Shown one piece after another: positions 35,961 through 51,147 of a stretch of DNA of 64,000 nt (position 1 is the stretch's first letter; every line of letters starts with the position of its first letter). Where the stretch lies: assembly GCA_020086605.1 (NCBI GenBank), contig JACBWW010000003.1:3752989-3816988 (forward strand). Reading direction: 5' to 3'. The notes below the pieces were generated by a model that worked only from the letters and a program-made list of their open reading frames with translations, made no database searches and was not told where the DNA came from. The position numbers and the translations under genes were made by a program. The stretch comes from Lanius collurio. Its lineage: Eukaryota; Chordata; Aves; Passeriformes; Laniidae.

Positions 35961-38900
35961 TCTTTGAAGACAAGACTGTAGCTAATAAGGCATGTTGCTA
36001 AGAAAATCTTTTTCACTCTTTTCTCTTATTTCACATCCTACTTGCCAGTGTTTTGACAGAGGTTTTGTGGGAACAGAATATCACAACATGGTACTATATT
36101 TTGCTTTCTAGGTCCCATTTTCACTTGTTTTTGACTACTTTGCACATTCTATAGGATACTAGATAAAGCCATGGGAGGATTCAGGTGTGATAAATGTTAA
36201 GTGTTGCATAAATTAGATCCAGTTAATGATGTTTAACACCTGCAAATTAATCAAAGCAGCACCTAACTTTTCAGTATCTGGTCCTCAGACAACAATTAAA
36301 ACCCAGTGTTCCTAATATGTCTCTAAAGGGCATGGGCTGATCAGCAAGTAATCCTGAACACACACAGGTGAAGTGAGGAGCCAGCTGAAGGAGCTGATAA
36401 GAAACATAATGTGATGCTCAAGTTTGATATCTCAAGCTATGCTTCCTTAGAGGTTATCTGAGGGAAGAAGGCAGAATGGCACTGTCCTTAAGATATCTAT
36501 GTTTTGGAAGCCCCTCTCGAGCATTGTTGAACTCATGCCCTTCCACTGAGATGAACAAGGCTCTTTTCAAAATGCCGTTGTCGAGATGATAGGACTGTTA
36601 TTAATATATTTATTACATTCCAAACTAGTGTGCTGAGCCTAATTTTCCTAGGAGGAAATCACCTTGTTTTAATGTAACTGGAATGCATTTTCACCTGTAA
36701 GGTATAAACTGTCAGAGCTCTTTCTTCTTACAAACTCACTGTGTTTTGAGAGAAATGAAGGTATCTTCCTTCACCTAAAGAAGAGTTAATTCAACAAGAA
36801 TATTCAAGTCCAGTCACTTAATGGTATTATTTAACAGTTACTTCAGTGTTTTGCATCTGCTTACAAGTCCTCTCCTTGTGGAGCTCCTTTGGATTTCCTC
36901 AGACTTTTTTTCCACATGCATTACTGTTTTATAGATTTCTGGGTGTTCAACAGGTCAATTTTTGTTGTTAGGTTCACTGTTTGGTGGTTTTGGTTTTTTG
37001 TTAGTCAAAACGGCTAGGGTGTCTTGTCCCTTAATGTTGTATTACAAACTTATTAAAGGCTACAGGCTTAGGAAAGTTGCCTAGCTAGACTCAACTGAGT
37101 GTTCCTGTAAAGTATCCATCAAATGCTTCCTGCAAATCTAGGTCCTTTACCGTGCACTGAGGTAATTAGAATTAGATCTGAGGTCCATGCCTTTTCAAGA
37201 AATAATGCACATTTATGACAATGCTAATGGAATGAAATTACAGAAGTACAAGTCTTTGCACAAAAAAGTGCAGCAGGACACTACTTATATCTTCCAGTAT
37301 TAGGAGTAATACAATGAAAGCATTTTACTTATCTCAAAGTCTTTCTTCATTATGCTATTCATTATCTAGTGCAAATATGCTCATCTATTTCAGTTTTCTT
37401 GCCTTTGATTTACTTAAATAGTTTCATGCATGCTTTTATACCTTTTTTCTACTTTGATACCTAACTTATTTTCAACATATATGCCTACTCTGTACTAGAG
37501 ACAGCATCCAGTATTTTAGCAGTTTAACCAAATTTCTTGATAAAGTCCAATTTGTGTCTCACATTATTTCTTCTCAGGGATAGAAAATGCCTGCCTAAAA
37601 CATTACCTTTATGTCCTCAGCATGTGTAACAAAATTTCCCCATTTTAAGTTGCATCAAAATAATTGCTGGAAGACAAAAAATTTCTCTACTTCCTAGAAG
37701 TAATTCACTTAAAATTTAAAGTAAAACTTTCCTAAAATAAAGTGTCTGTAAAATTGGTGAACAAATCAAGTTTGTATTCTAGTTAATATTTGGTTTGGTG
37801 TCCTGTTAGGACTTGTTAAGTCTGACTTGGTACTCAGAGTTGAAAGGAATTTTATATTTCAAAGAGAACTTGCAATCATCAACCTGCTTGAATATGACTC
37901 TATAGAATAGATTATATCATAATGAAGATATCAAATAGGGCACATAATGCTGTTTTATTGGTATTGTTAAATTTTAAAATCTCTCTTTCTTAGATTTTTG
38001 AAATTTATCTGGATCAGGTTTAAGATGAATGTAAACTATTTGTACTTAACTAAAATTTTCCCATTAAACGATTTTTAAAGCTCTTTCTCAGTTTCAATTG
38101 TAAGTAACCACAAAATAATTAAAGTGTAATTTGACACATTAGTTTTTACTGTACATTGGAATGTTGTCTGCTACTTAATTTAAATAATAAGCTTGCCTGA
38201 AATGTAATATATGCTTTGATTACAGAAATTTCTCTTTTATAACTGAAATGTTGATTCCATACAGAACTGAGAGAAAAAGAAAGCATGCAAAATGTATATA
38301 CATCACATCAGTTTGGAAGCTCATGATTCTGTTCCTTAGGGTGATTCTGATCTTCCTAGACATATGGTATGTTTCACAGTTAGAAATGTTAATAATTTAA
38401 ATAAAATCTTGAACAATTTAAATTTTTCTATAAAAAAGGCAGTTGAACAATTTGGGAAGGCCCTGCACTGCGTGACTAGGAATGATGCTGTCTCAGAGAA
38501 AGAAGAGGATAAAACTAGTTAAGAGTAAAACTCCTCTAACCTTGGCAAAGCATTCCAGTTATCTTCTTGAAAACTCTGGATTAAACATTGGACATAAAGT
38601 ACATACGGGAACTTCTACTTGTTTCCTTGACTTTCACGTTATTTCCATTGGTGACATCTTGTTTTCATTTGCCAAGTGTCTTGTGCCCACTGGCAGTCAC
38701 CTTCGTAATCTTTACAGACCCAGTCACTGGTGCAGTCAGCTCCCACCCTTCAAGCCACAAGTTAGTGTCCATGTACCATTAGGGTTAAATGTCACAGGAG
38801 AGAGCAATTTCAGCCCAATTTAATCTGTCTTCTGCATACACTGACACACTGGAAACCCATCACTTGTATTCATAAATAGTTTCTCTTGTTAGAAGTCCTA

Positions 38901-41900
38901 GCAACCACTTTGAGCTAAGCACATTTCAATCTGGTTCATAATTATTTATTATGCCTCCCAAATCCTCTGTGTTTCTTTTGATATATTACCAAAAATTTCC
39001 TTAGGAGACCAAGGAGGGAAGAGACTTGGGAGACTGCTTGAGGTCACTGGGACAAGAGCACTGAGGGAAGGATGGCATGTTTGGCAGCCTTGAAGTCATC
39101 TCCACTCACAGAGCTTCAGACTTGCTAGACATTGAATATCACTACTCTTAAAGCTTTCTCAGAAGTTGGACAACATTCTTTATTAGAGCTGAGAGACTTT
39201 AAATTTGACATCAGCAGTAACTAGCACAACTGCACCAGGTCCCAGCCTCATTTGATTCATACCCAAATTAATACCTCTTGGGCAGGATCTGAGCCAAAAA
39301 CCTCAGCATGCCATTCAAGTGGGTCTCAAGGGTTTCATACATGCTCAGATTATGCATGCCTTTAATCCTATTGCACATTAAACAGCATGAATAGGACAAC
39401 ATCTTGGTCAGCTGAAATCCTAAAACAATATTTCGATCAGACTAACTGGTACTAAGCATCTTGTACTTAGCTGCTCCCCCAAACACAGTGTTTTTCCTGA
39501 CAAGTCTTTCCTTGCCCACTGGGTCAGGGATCAAAAAGACTAAAACTTACAAATGATCCCCTGCTGGCTTCCAAATCCCAGCCACAGAATCTGCACTCAA
39601 AATCCTTTGGAAGAGTAAAAGTAGTCACCGAGGTGCATCTGTCAATCAAAATTTTGTCACTATTATCTTTTTTTCACCTCATCTGTTTGGATTTACACAC
39701 TACTGTCACTCAAACCTTGTATTTGACTCAAGGCTGGAACATGTTTTCAAAGTTGCACACTCATGCCTGAATGCTGTGCATGCAGTGCTCTAGAAAATAT
39801 GGTACAAAATAGCTATAGCATGCTGAAAGAAGCACGTGTCTTTCCTACTTGCAGAGGACTACTTTGATTTTTAGGGGCAACTGTGATATTTTGGAACAAT
39901 ATAAGTTATTGCCTTTACTTAGGGTGTAAAAGTACATCAAAGGAATTTGGTAGTTTAGCAGTTCAGAGTGACAGAAACAGGATGGAAATCATTGCCATGG
40001 AACGTGTTGGGATGTGCTTGATTCCAGACAACAACTTTGAGGACTGCTGTCTTATCAGTTGAAAATTATTGAAATGGAGGAAAACTTGTGTGTATGTAAG
40101 GATGCAACTAATGTGACAGAGTTGTGAAAAAGAACGGCAAGTTCCAGGATACATCAGACCAGGTTATTTTATCACAGACCAGATTTACTGGTACCATCAG
40201 GGAAGACAATCATAAGACTTCTTTAGAAACATTATATGCAGGACTAGTTGTCTGTATTCAGGAAATATAGAACTAAATGCAGGAAAAAATTGTTAGGAAC
40301 ATGCAGTAGCTATTTTGTGAAGATAGATTAAAAGTACCTAACTTCTTTAGAGATACCTAGCTTCTTTAGAGTTCATGTAAGAAGGTTTAGAGGAAATGTA
40401 ATAGCTCAGAAACACAAGGCTAAATATTCGAGGAAGAAGAGTTTTTACATAAAGGAATTGAATGAATATAAGAGATGTTATAATAAATTGTATGCAAATG
40501 CATTTAGTTTGCTAACTAGATGATTTCTAACCATCCAAGAAATTAGTTTTTAGTTCCCAAATAGGAGAGTGCAGTAGGAACTCCATGTAAGATGGTAATA
40601 AGAAGGAAAGATTTTAAAATGTACAAAAGAGAATTCTGGGGAAAAAAGAGATTAGGTTTTTGATAGGAATTATTAGATATCCAATGTGTCAAGGGAGTTG
40701 AAATGAGTGCTCCCTATTTACACTGAATATAAACTGAATTAATCTTGTGCCTTGCACCTCTCATGCACCTTCCTGGAAGAAAGGAAGGAATATTTTCTTA
40801 TCTTGGTAAACAAGTTTCTTACAGGAAGGAAAGTTCTCTTTTCCGAAGAGTTGAAAATTGACCATACCTAGAGAAAAGTTATAGGAAGGATATCCAGATG
40901 CTTTTACTCCCATTCTAGTGCAATTAATAGTCAGTGCCATACTACTTTATTACCCTCATTTATCCATGGTAAAATGGCCACTTGGTTTGGCTCTACAAGG
41001 CAAAATTTCCATTATTTGAAACTCAATGCACTTTTGTACTACAGAGCACAGTGCTTGCTTTCTAGGCTCACTTGAGAGTTTTATTTAATTGCTTCCCTGA
41101 TAAAGTGGCTATTGGAGGTGACCGTAACCTCCTCTGTGTCCTTTCTGCGGCATTCTGTAGTTGCGACTTTTCCTGAAGATCATAATTTTCCTTCAGTCCT
41201 GGGAAATGTGATGGGTGGAAGAAAGCAGAATAGATATTATGTGGATAAATCTAAAATAAACATCTATCACATATTTAGGTGAGATTGTGAATGAATGGAC
41301 TCAATGCAAGTGATGCCTCCCAATCCAATCTTTTGGAATCTCTCAGGTCCCGATCCCATGACTGCAAGCATTTAATCCTTCCCTTGTGCCACCAATTCCC
41401 CATTAATTTCACAGACTGAGCCCTTGCTCAAATCTCACATATTTCTCACAAATACACTGAAGTATTTAACATTCTCCATCATCATCCCTCTCTGAACTAA
41501 ACATGTGCCTTGCAACTCTCAGGAAATTAATCACTTTTCCATTAAAACAGCATTACTCCCAACAAATGCAGTATATTTTCATACCACCAATACAAAATTT
41601 CCCATGTTACTAATCTTCCTTTCAGACTCATAAATTTTCTCTCACCCTTTACCAGAATTATCACCCACCCAAACCAAACCCTTTCTAAAAGTGAGCAAAA
41701 CATATCCCATTACCATCAGACAAAAAGACCTTCTGTGTCTGGTCCAAGTAGTTCTTCTAAATAAATCACTCCAACAGAGTTCTGTCTTAATGTTCTTTTT
41801 CCATGTAAAATATTTTGCATCTCTTTTAACATATTGCCAGTACCTCTTGGGGATTTGTCTTTCCCATCTCAGTCCTGGGAGACAGGTCCCTTTATGATCA

Positions 41901-44817
41901 CATGGGGAAGGTTCATTCAAAACACAGAAATACTGAATATTGAATGATGAATACTGAAATAATACTTGACTTCAGCTGCATGAAGAAAGGCAGTGAACCC
42001 AATCTGAAACTCTAAAAAAATACCTTTCCAAACTGTATTGCCATTGTTACTGTGAAACAGACAGTGGGAAAGTGCTGTGGCTAGTTTTGAATATGTTCTT
42101 AGTTACCTGAACAGACTTACACTGAGAATTTGTGTTCAAGGAGCATTTTCTAACTATATGTCTAAGGAAAGTTTATCCCAACCCTTATGGTAAGCAATCA
42201 CTCACTTAAGATGGACTGATGATACACTCTCAGTTATTAAAGAGGGAATGTTTTTAATGAACACTGTGAAAAAAACTGGGCTTAAAACCCATCTTTGCCA
42301 TTCCCTGTTACCTAGGCAACGCTTATATTCTGTATATCTGTTTCTTTCTGTGAATATTTGCTATTCTTGACCAATTCACAGGGGTGTTGTGATGTGAGTG
42401 CTAATTGATTCACACCTTCATAGCTAAAAGATGCTACTCAAGTATTAACACTATTATTTTTAATAATATTTATTTAAGCTATGTTAAAACCTTTCAGATG
42501 GATACCTCTGATTTTACATTGTCCTTCAAATTTCTCAGACTGACTTATCTAAACAGTAAGGAAGAAAATGATTATGCAGAAGGGCCAAGTATAAGGGTAG
42601 CTACTTTTTAAAAGCAGATGCTTTAAAAATAACATGTAAAATTCAACAAAGCTAGGGAATAGATAGGGGTTTCTGTCAGGTTGGAATGATAAATGAAAGG
42701 GCTCTAGTGGCCCTTCTGTTTGTTTAGACCTCTTGTTCCTGCTACAACGCTGCACAAAACTAGCATTGAAGTGCCTACTGTTAAAACATAACATAACCTG
42801 ACAATGATCAGCCCAGAGGGCTTTTCCAAGAGAGGGCCATATTGTTCTGCATGGGGAAGTGCTCTAGCACGAGATGTCCTGAGACGTGAAGGAAAGCACC
42901 GAGTGCGGAAGACTTTCCAGTACATTAGTAGTATATGAAAGGGGCTGACCACTCATACATTAATAGTGCCTTGTCCCAGAGACTGACATATGGGAAAGCA
43001 CTGCATCAGATTCTCTCTAGACAGCTTGTTTTCTCCTTGTTCTATAATAACAGATACAAAGTGCAAAAGACACCAGATTTAACATTACAGGGCCTGAACG
43101 CATTCTGTGTATGGTTAAGATACTTAACTTTTATGTTGTGCAGATGACTGAACAATTACAGATCCCATTATTTTTTTACTATGCACTATTTGTAAAGCCA
43201 CTACAGAATGTTTACCTTGGGAACAGCTTTAACATTAAGCGTATTATATACCAACCAGGCCATTTGTAGTTAAGCAGTTTTCTGCTAATGGCTCGAAAGT
43301 ATTCTGTTTTCGACTCCAGAGGATTTTTAAATGTCATGAAAGAAACTGGGTTTTATGATAAATTTAAGGTCTTTATTCAAGTAAAGTAAAGCAGCCTGAT
43401 ACTGTCTTGAAAACAAAATAAGAATGTAGGCAAATGATTATGAAAATTAATGTAAAAAGAATAATAACAGGTATTTTCAATAACTCTACATAGATATTTC
43501 AGAAATGTTGCTCTGAATTTTTGTGTCTTTTCTTTCTTTCCTGTTGTTTGTTTTTACATAGAATATTAACATATCAAGATGTCTACTTATGCATATTTAT
43601 TTGTGTAGTTTTAAGAAACAGCAAGCATCATATAACTTGAAAACTTTGTGGAAATGCATCTGCAGTTTACACAGGTAGATTTCAAGTATGCCTGAATTTC
43701 ACCAAAGTTTGCACATCTCAGGGAAGATTATGCTGTGGCCAGCAGGTTTTTCACAGCTTGATTATTTGGCTTATTCACTTATTCACTGCGGCTTTTTTTT
43801 TTTTAATGTCAGCTCTACTAACATGAAAGAGCTGGAAAGGGTGCACAGACATAATGCCTGACAGATAGCTGGTATAGCCCTAGTACTTCCTTGCACAAAA
43901 GAAGAGTCTCTTCTGCTTTGGAGATGAACAAACCTACATCAAGCTGCTTCTGACTTACAATAGCTCAAGGTTGTTATGGTTGAGAAAAAATGATCTTATG
44001 GGTGATGATAAGAGACACTTCAGAGTGATGCTTGTCCCACCCAGTATTTTAGGGTCAATTTTCTATTCATTGACAGTAACACAAGCTAAGAATCACTGTT
44101 GGCTAATATGACATTGTCAGAGTCTGAATATTTTTTCATATACATCCATATACAATGATTGAATGTGATCAGTTATCAAGAAATATATTGGTGAACATTG
44201 TCTTATATTTCTCTGTAAAACTAAGCTGGTAGAAAAAAAATGCCACCTATATGTAGAACTATGAAGATGTCTCCTCTTATGCTGACAGTCCTCAAAAAGA
44301 ATTTCATTTTTAAAGGAATTCTTGCAAGCAACATAATTTTCTCACATATAATGAATATTCCCTTTGCTATTCACTAGATCAATCCATGCAGTCAGACATA
44401 CAGTGAAAGGATCCAAGATGCAGAGAAATTAGCAACAGAAAGAAATCAGCAAATCAATCTTTATGCATTTAATAAACTGCTGCACATTCCCTCCAGTTTC
44501 AAGCTCTGCATGAGCATATGTTTTCCCTTTTTTTTTGTTTTCTAGAAAGCACTCAAGGGGCCTCTATGAAAGTAGCTGGGGATGACAAGTTGAGTTTGCC
44601 AGCACTTCCCTGTGCAGGTGCTTTGCTCAGTTTGTGGGCACTAAGCTACATGAGTGATTCCTCCTGTTTACAACTATGATACAACAGCACAAACTCAAGG
44701 AAAGTCTCTGTACCACTGCTGGTTTTTCCCACAGTCCTAGAAATGACTAAATGTTCCCATTGAAGGGAATAATGATGAACTCTATGGGAAAAGATGACTT
44801 TTTTGTTTTTGTTCTGC
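35961..44817. other. Non-coding DNA, no gene recognised
   Basis: The longest frame is 38482-38823 (plus, 113 codons), with no domain. Notable small items: a 19-bp tandem duplication at 40335-40372 (units begin TACCTA(A/G)CTTC), a short inverted repeat GGAGGT/ACCTCC at 41114-41132, and T12 at 43793-43804. The region 36510-36680 is repeat-free with TTGTCGAGATGATAGG and could be conserved, but this is weak. Confidence 0.6.
40335..40372 (+). repeat. 19-bp tandem duplication
   Basis: Two adjacent 19-base copies (40335-40353 and 40354-40372) differ at two positions. This is probably a replication-slippage duplication. Confidence 0.85.
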
Positions 44818-44881
44818 ATTTACATGCAGAGAGTTTGAGATGCCAAGAATATGATTATTAATGTGCATGTAAATATTCTTG
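44818..44881. repeat. Two interleaved perfect inverted repeats
   Basis: ATTTACATGCA (44818-44828) is the exact reverse complement of TGCATGTAAAT (44864-44874). CAAGAATAT (44844-44852) is the exact reverse complement of ATATTCTTG (44873-44881). The second pair starts inside the loop of the first and ends outside it, so the two hairpins compete (or could form a pseudoknot-like fold in RNA) and share bases 44873-44874. Confidence 0.8.
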
Positions 44882-47800
44882 ACTCACACAACATTTTTCA
44901 GGAGTGAGCCCTGACTCAGATGATGAAATCATGGCCAGTTATCAGCAGGTGCTGACTAGGTGATTATCTGCTAATTATAGTTCTAAATGTCATTTTATTA
45001 ATTGTAGCTTGATACAATCTAGGAGGTGTTTAGCAAATGTCTTAGTGTTGGAAATGATAATTGAGGGACATACCTAACTTCTAATTCTTAGGGTCTAGAT
45101 TTTAAGGGTTGACATAATGGGGAGTCTAAGGTGTAAAAGATGCACCTAGGAATCCCTCTTCTCTTTGTGGCACATTTTCACCTGCTGTCTAGAAATTCCA
45201 GACAGTTTCTTTTTCTTCTACTTTGCAAAAGCCACATTAAGGGTATACAGTAAAAAAAGTTTTCACTGTGTCAAAGACCTGGCCACTGGCCTTTTGGAAA
45301 TGCTGCATACAACCTAGGATGATTACCACAGCTCTTTGTGTTAACACTCAGTCTTACTTTCCTCTATTTCAATTAAATATCAGGATACAACAAGTAATCA
45401 GGAGGATTGGCAAAAAATGCTTTCTTGATAATTACCTTTTATAAAAGTAATTAAATATGTATTGTAACATGGCTAAAAACACAATTTATTGCTTGTTGGG
45501 AACCTCAACCATTGGGTGTTGAGTTGCTGCACCAGTGGATATTTAACAATGTTGAGCACAGTGGAACAGAGGCAATGGGAGGATATGACAAACAGGCAGG
45601 CTTCCTGGAATATGCTATTCAGTGGTGATGAGGCACTTCACAGAGGCATGCCTGCTGAAGCAGAGTAGGAGTTTGGGCTCTGGCCTCCCACATAGTGGGT
45701 CTGTATTTTAACAACTGGGGTACTGTAAATAACGGGAATGCTTCCCTCCGAGGTCCCTTGTGAGACAGAGCTCATCAGACCCTTGCACAGAAACACAGGA
45801 AAAGATGACTGAGTATTCCAGATGGTCGTAATATTCTGAATTGGATGAAAAGGGGGGTTTGAACCTCAGGCATGCTGGGCCCTATTTTGCTTCATTTAAA
45901 AGTAGTTTACCTTAAAAGTTCTAGGATTTTGCTCCAGGACAGTAGGATTCCAACAGCTTCCTTTTCATGCTCTGCAAGTTCAGGGTCAATTCTGGAAGCA
46001 GTCTTTTGTATGAATTGCTTTGCAAAAGTAGATTTATTCCTGAAGATAGTTTCCTTCTGATTCTTCATGTTTAGGAGCAAATCCTGCTGACTTTGTCACC
46101 ACAAATGCACTTTTCTGCTTGTGTATGTTCTCCTTTGACATTTTCCTATTTTAGCAATATATAAGGAAGACTGAAAAGATAATGTTCAAACACCTTTCTG
46201 AAGGAGTCATTTGTCTTTTACTGACTAGAGAACAATCCATCAGTTTCAATCACAAAATGCAAATTTGGTCTAACCCTAACTTGGCCTTGAAGACCTGTTA
46301 AGACTGAAAGAGTGATCTGGAGGAGATTGTAGTGCACCATGAGCATCATTTTAAAGCCAGAAGCAAACGCTTCAGGAAGTTATGATAGACTGTAGACATG
46401 GGGCCATGCTGAAAGGAAGACAGCTTGAATCTTTATTGCTAAGGGCAGAATTAGAGTGAAGAGCAGATACAGAGATGTGCCAGAGTACCTAGTTTGGCCC
46501 ACATTTATAATGGGATGGAATAAATCTCATCCAGTTGTCAGAAACTGTTGTGGGTTTTTGTAAACTGGATAAATTTTGAAAACAGGATAGCTCAGATAGG
46601 AAGAAACATTACGTATCACTGTTCTGAAGTGCTGCAGAGGAGTCACGTGTAGTGGTGTTTTACCATGATTCAGTAATGTTCAATGAGTAGCATTCAAATA
46701 GAAGAAGGTGATTTGTATGCTGAAGGCTTTAAATGTATTGTAGCCATGATTTTTACCAGGAAATAGGAAGGAAGCAAGATTATAAAATAGGTGTTGTGGT
46801 ATTAAACCTCTCACTTTAAAGTTCAGGCCATAACAGAAAAATAATGCTTTTAGTAGGACACTACTTGCATCTGACAAGTATCCTCCAGTAAAGGAATAGT
46901 GTTTGGAAATCATGTGGGCTCTAAACTATTGGAATAACAATGTTGTTTCAATACAAGCTGCCCTAAGAAAATGGGAAATAAGAGTTTTACCTTCTACTTC
47001 TGACCCCAATATTTCTTCATCTTCATTGAACATGTTTAACAACAATGCTGGGAATCAGATTGTTGAGCAAAGCTATTCAGTGGTCAAATGTATGTTGTCA
47101 GAGAGTTCATGAAAAAGTCATTAGCTCTCCTCCCCTCCTCTTTCACTGTCAGGCAGAATCATGTCATAAATACAGCCACTTGTCTAGCAGGATATCAATC
47201 TATCCAGGTATCACCCACTTCCTGTCTCTGGCCATATGTTTCTGTTATTTATGTCAAGAAAATAGCATTTACACAACCGCTGCTAGTTGTTTACAGAAGT
47301 TTAACTCCTGTGATATAGTCCCGCTTGTGTTGCATGCTTTTAGCCCATAGATAATACATGAGATTGTACATTTTAAAATATGCTACCACATGCATGATAG
47401 AATAAACACAGACCTGAACTGACAGCACCATCTGCCAAACACAGTTGATGTCAGGGGAATGGTCTCTGCACAATATTCCACTGCTCCCCCATGAGATAAG
47501 GCTATTTTTTCTCATGGTATAACTACACTAAATTTGACTTGTTCATTTAGTACTCAAATTGTTAAAAATCTCAGAAGCAGAAGGGACTCGGTTCTCTTAA
47601 GAATCATGCAGAGGAATAGTGCAAATCGAACAATTATCACATAGGTTCTTCTTGTTCTTAACACTAGTCACATTCTTGTTTACATACTTACACCACAAAT
47701 AAACCTTCAAGCAATGTATACACGACACCTAGATTCTCAGTGCTCTGAAGTCATGGAAAATTCATAACATTAATCTTTAAATGACCCATCTGAAAATTAT

Positions 47801-50800
47801 ATAGGGCAATCTGCTTTCAGATGCAGTCAAACCGCTTGCAGTGAGACATTAGCAATAGCTGCATTTTTTTCCTCCTAGAAGTCCACATTATTCACAGTCA
47901 CAAACAAATCAAAAAGGTAAAGGCAATACTTAACTTTTTTTTCCTTTTAATATTTTAAAATTTATAGATATTAGACTGTTCATTTGGATTCCTCCATTCT
48001 CAGGAGCTGGCTTTATTACCAGATTATGGAGATATCTGCCTGGATTAGGAGGGTAAAAACACTTTTGCAAGTTGTACAACAGCAGCAAAGTCAAAGCTGG
48101 GCAATCTCTACTTGCAGACAAACATCATTTACAAGGAAATGAAACAGAGTCTGCACTAAGTTTCTGAAGGAGTGTATTTCTACCTTCCAAACCTTACAGT
48201 GCCAATAGACATGAGTGACCAATGTCACTACCCAGTCCCACTGGCAAGAAGCTAAAAGGCCATTTCTTGGAAGGAACTTATGGACAATACAGTTGTCCAC
48301 ATTCCACACTATGGTAATCTCAAAACCTTACATACTTAGAATAGCTATCGGTTGGATCTATCATAGACCTGGATTTTCCTCTGCATCCCCCTTATGCCAC
48401 CCGTGCATGGGCCCATGGAGGCAGGACATGCAGAAGTCCTGGAGAAACTGTCACTGTCAGCCTCCCGGTGAATACATCCCCACAGGTGCAGAATGCCCAG
48501 TGCATTCCGGCTGCATCCAGCTCATTTTGCTTCCATGAGTTAGCGGTGCCAGGCATGCTTGGCACACTTCAAGAATGCCTGGGCAAAAATGTAAACTCTA
48601 CTGGCAGTGAGAGGTTTGGGCTGTCCAAGAGGAGCTTGGAGCTATATTTCCAAATCCTAGGTTTGCCTCTGTTACACTGGAGGTGCTGGATTCTGTGTCG
48701 TCATGGAAATGTGAGCTTAGTTTCTGGCAAGGTGTCTGTATCCTGGACCTGAAGAAACACTTCTTGATGAAAGTGTTTTTAGAAATATTCTAGAGAAAAC
48801 TTTTATTTTGGATGAATCAGCTTTTTTATCACAATAAACTTCTATTGAAGAATTCCTGACCATCCCTACTTGCTGGTATCCAAATTTCCCTCTTGCACAG
48901 TGAAATCCCATTAGTTCTGCTATTGACAGGGCCTTCTCTCACTGCAGATGGCTGTGGAACAAGGTTTGTGCTGTTCTATATTATTATTTGATGGAACATA
49001 GATTTGAATGCAATATTTTGTTTAATGCTAGACATTCCTTCCTATGTAATGTAGGTATTTTACTAGATTAATATTAAATAAGTTTATAAGGAGATAGAAA
49101 ATGAAAGACATAAGCAGCTTTATTGTGATTCATTATAATTTTGCTGCACTATTTGTAAAACAAGATGTCTTTGAAACAGCTTCCTCTAAGAAAGCCCCAA
49201 AGAAACCAAGATTTTATTGTTTCCTCATAGATATGATTTATCTGAAAATAAAATAAATTTAAATCATCATTTTCTTACATTAAAAAGCTGCAAAACAGGC
49301 ATAATTTCAATTTGTATATATAAAGAGAGAGAGCATTGAATGTGACTATATTTAAAAACTTTTTAACTGCAAAATTAATGTTGCCGTAATTTTGTAACAT
49401 ATTTTCTTTATTGTCATCTCCTTCCTTTTGTACTATGTATATAGAGGCTACTGTGGTTGAAAAATAGCTAGAATACAGATTAAATTGTGGCTTGCCTCTG
49501 TGAGAAATCAATCTGATTGCAGGGAAATATTTACTGTGTGAATTTTTAAATGATGTAGTTTCCTGACCTATTAAATAACATCAGTAAAGAACTGTTGAAG
49601 TAGACTTTCACTTTGGAAATATTTGTGAAACTATTATGCTTTTAGATTAACTAATAACACTTCCTGAATACTGACCCATACTGATGAAGGATATTTGTGA
49701 TTTTGTTCACTTGGGTGTATTTATTATTAGAAGATAGAAAGTTGTTTTTCATATCTATTGAAGTTTTGATATTTTTTTTATATTTTTCCATCAACAGAAG
49801 TTTTAAAAACCCTAACTTTCATGAGAGTTGTTTTACTTCATAATAACACTCAAACTAGCAAGAATTATATTTGCATTTGCTGCTTATTTGAGAGACCTAT
49901 AGTTCTGTAATTTTCAGATTTCAGTATTTTCCTGCCTTTGCTGTGGCCAAAAAAAAAAAGTTTTCTTTTCTTTCTTGGTGCTCCCTATATAATAGCAATG
50001 ATTTCACAGGTCTAAAAGCAAAACCAAAGTTATTTGGATCTGCTCCAGTACAGGAAAACAGGAAAATCTCACTAACAGGAAGATTTCTAATCTTGATACA
50101 TCTCTTGACTTGGACTTTTGAGTACAGTACTAACTTTGTCCATATACACACAGAGCAAATTTACAAATTACATATATGTGGTTTTGCATGTGTGCCCTTG
50201 CAAATCCACTCCATGATATCCCATAGCATTGGTGTGTTGGCTGTGGAACCATATCATTTGGGTTTATACTTCTGAGGTGCCTATGGTTAAAAGAGATCTT
50301 TTTATAGGAATCTTAACCTGAAAAACTGCCCAATTTTTCAGATCAAAAAAACCTACTGCGCTATCAAACCAGTAAGAGAGAAGGTCAGTTATGTATAGTC
50401 TGAATTTAGTGGGTATCACCACATTCCAAAAACACATTATAGGTATATTCAGTGATATCTGATGTTCCTTAAGTAGGTGACATTATACATTTAAACATCA
50501 AAGTGATGTTAAATAGCTCTGATTAAGAAAGCAATGTGCCTCCTGATCCTGTCACTCCTATAGATTTAAATCATCTGTTAAAACTAACAGGAGTTCTACA
50601 TAAACAAGGAATAAAAGATGTGAGCTGTTATAAAACAAACTAATTCCTTTCACAGATTTCTCAACTATATTGGTGTTCATGAATTGGGTACTCAACAGGT
50701 GAATCAGTAAGAATGCACACAGATCACAGATTCAAATATATATTTAAAATATAGCTGAAAACTCAAATTACGACCTACTTGAACTCAGCTATAAACATTA

Positions 50801-51147
50801 CAGAATTCAAAGCGAAGTCTTACTATCAAAAGGAAAAAAACATTATGCTAAGGAAAAAGATCAGTGCGAAAGGTGATACCTTCTCATAAATTAGGCATTT
50901 GAGAATTCGATTTTTGGAAAGTATTATTTACCCTATAATATAAGATGTATAATATCTGGTAGGTCGAAGTTTTTTCTTTTGTATTTTCTGTGAAAACATA
51001 TATTTTTTTTTTCAGATGTTGGGAGTCACTGGGGTGGAGGAATAGAGATTTGACAGTATAGTAGATTTTTTTTGAAGAATCACTTTTGTGAAAGCTGTAG
51101 CAATTTTTCAGAGTAGAGATTTCTGGTGTTTTACTGGCTTAGCATGC
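44882..51147. other. Non-coding DNA, no gene recognised
   Basis: Frames of 60-110 codons occur (47045-47350, 48215-48538, 49943-50275), with no recognisable domain and with antisense overlaps. The region 48080-48560 is less AT-rich than its surroundings, which explains its cluster of open frames. No repeat family was recognised. Confidence 0.6.

Noticed and set aside
37080..37180. Faint similarity to the LINE segment at 9.9 kb (CATCAAATGCTTCCTGCAAA)
   Set aside because: Only about 30 bases look alike, and flanking blocks expected in the family are missing.
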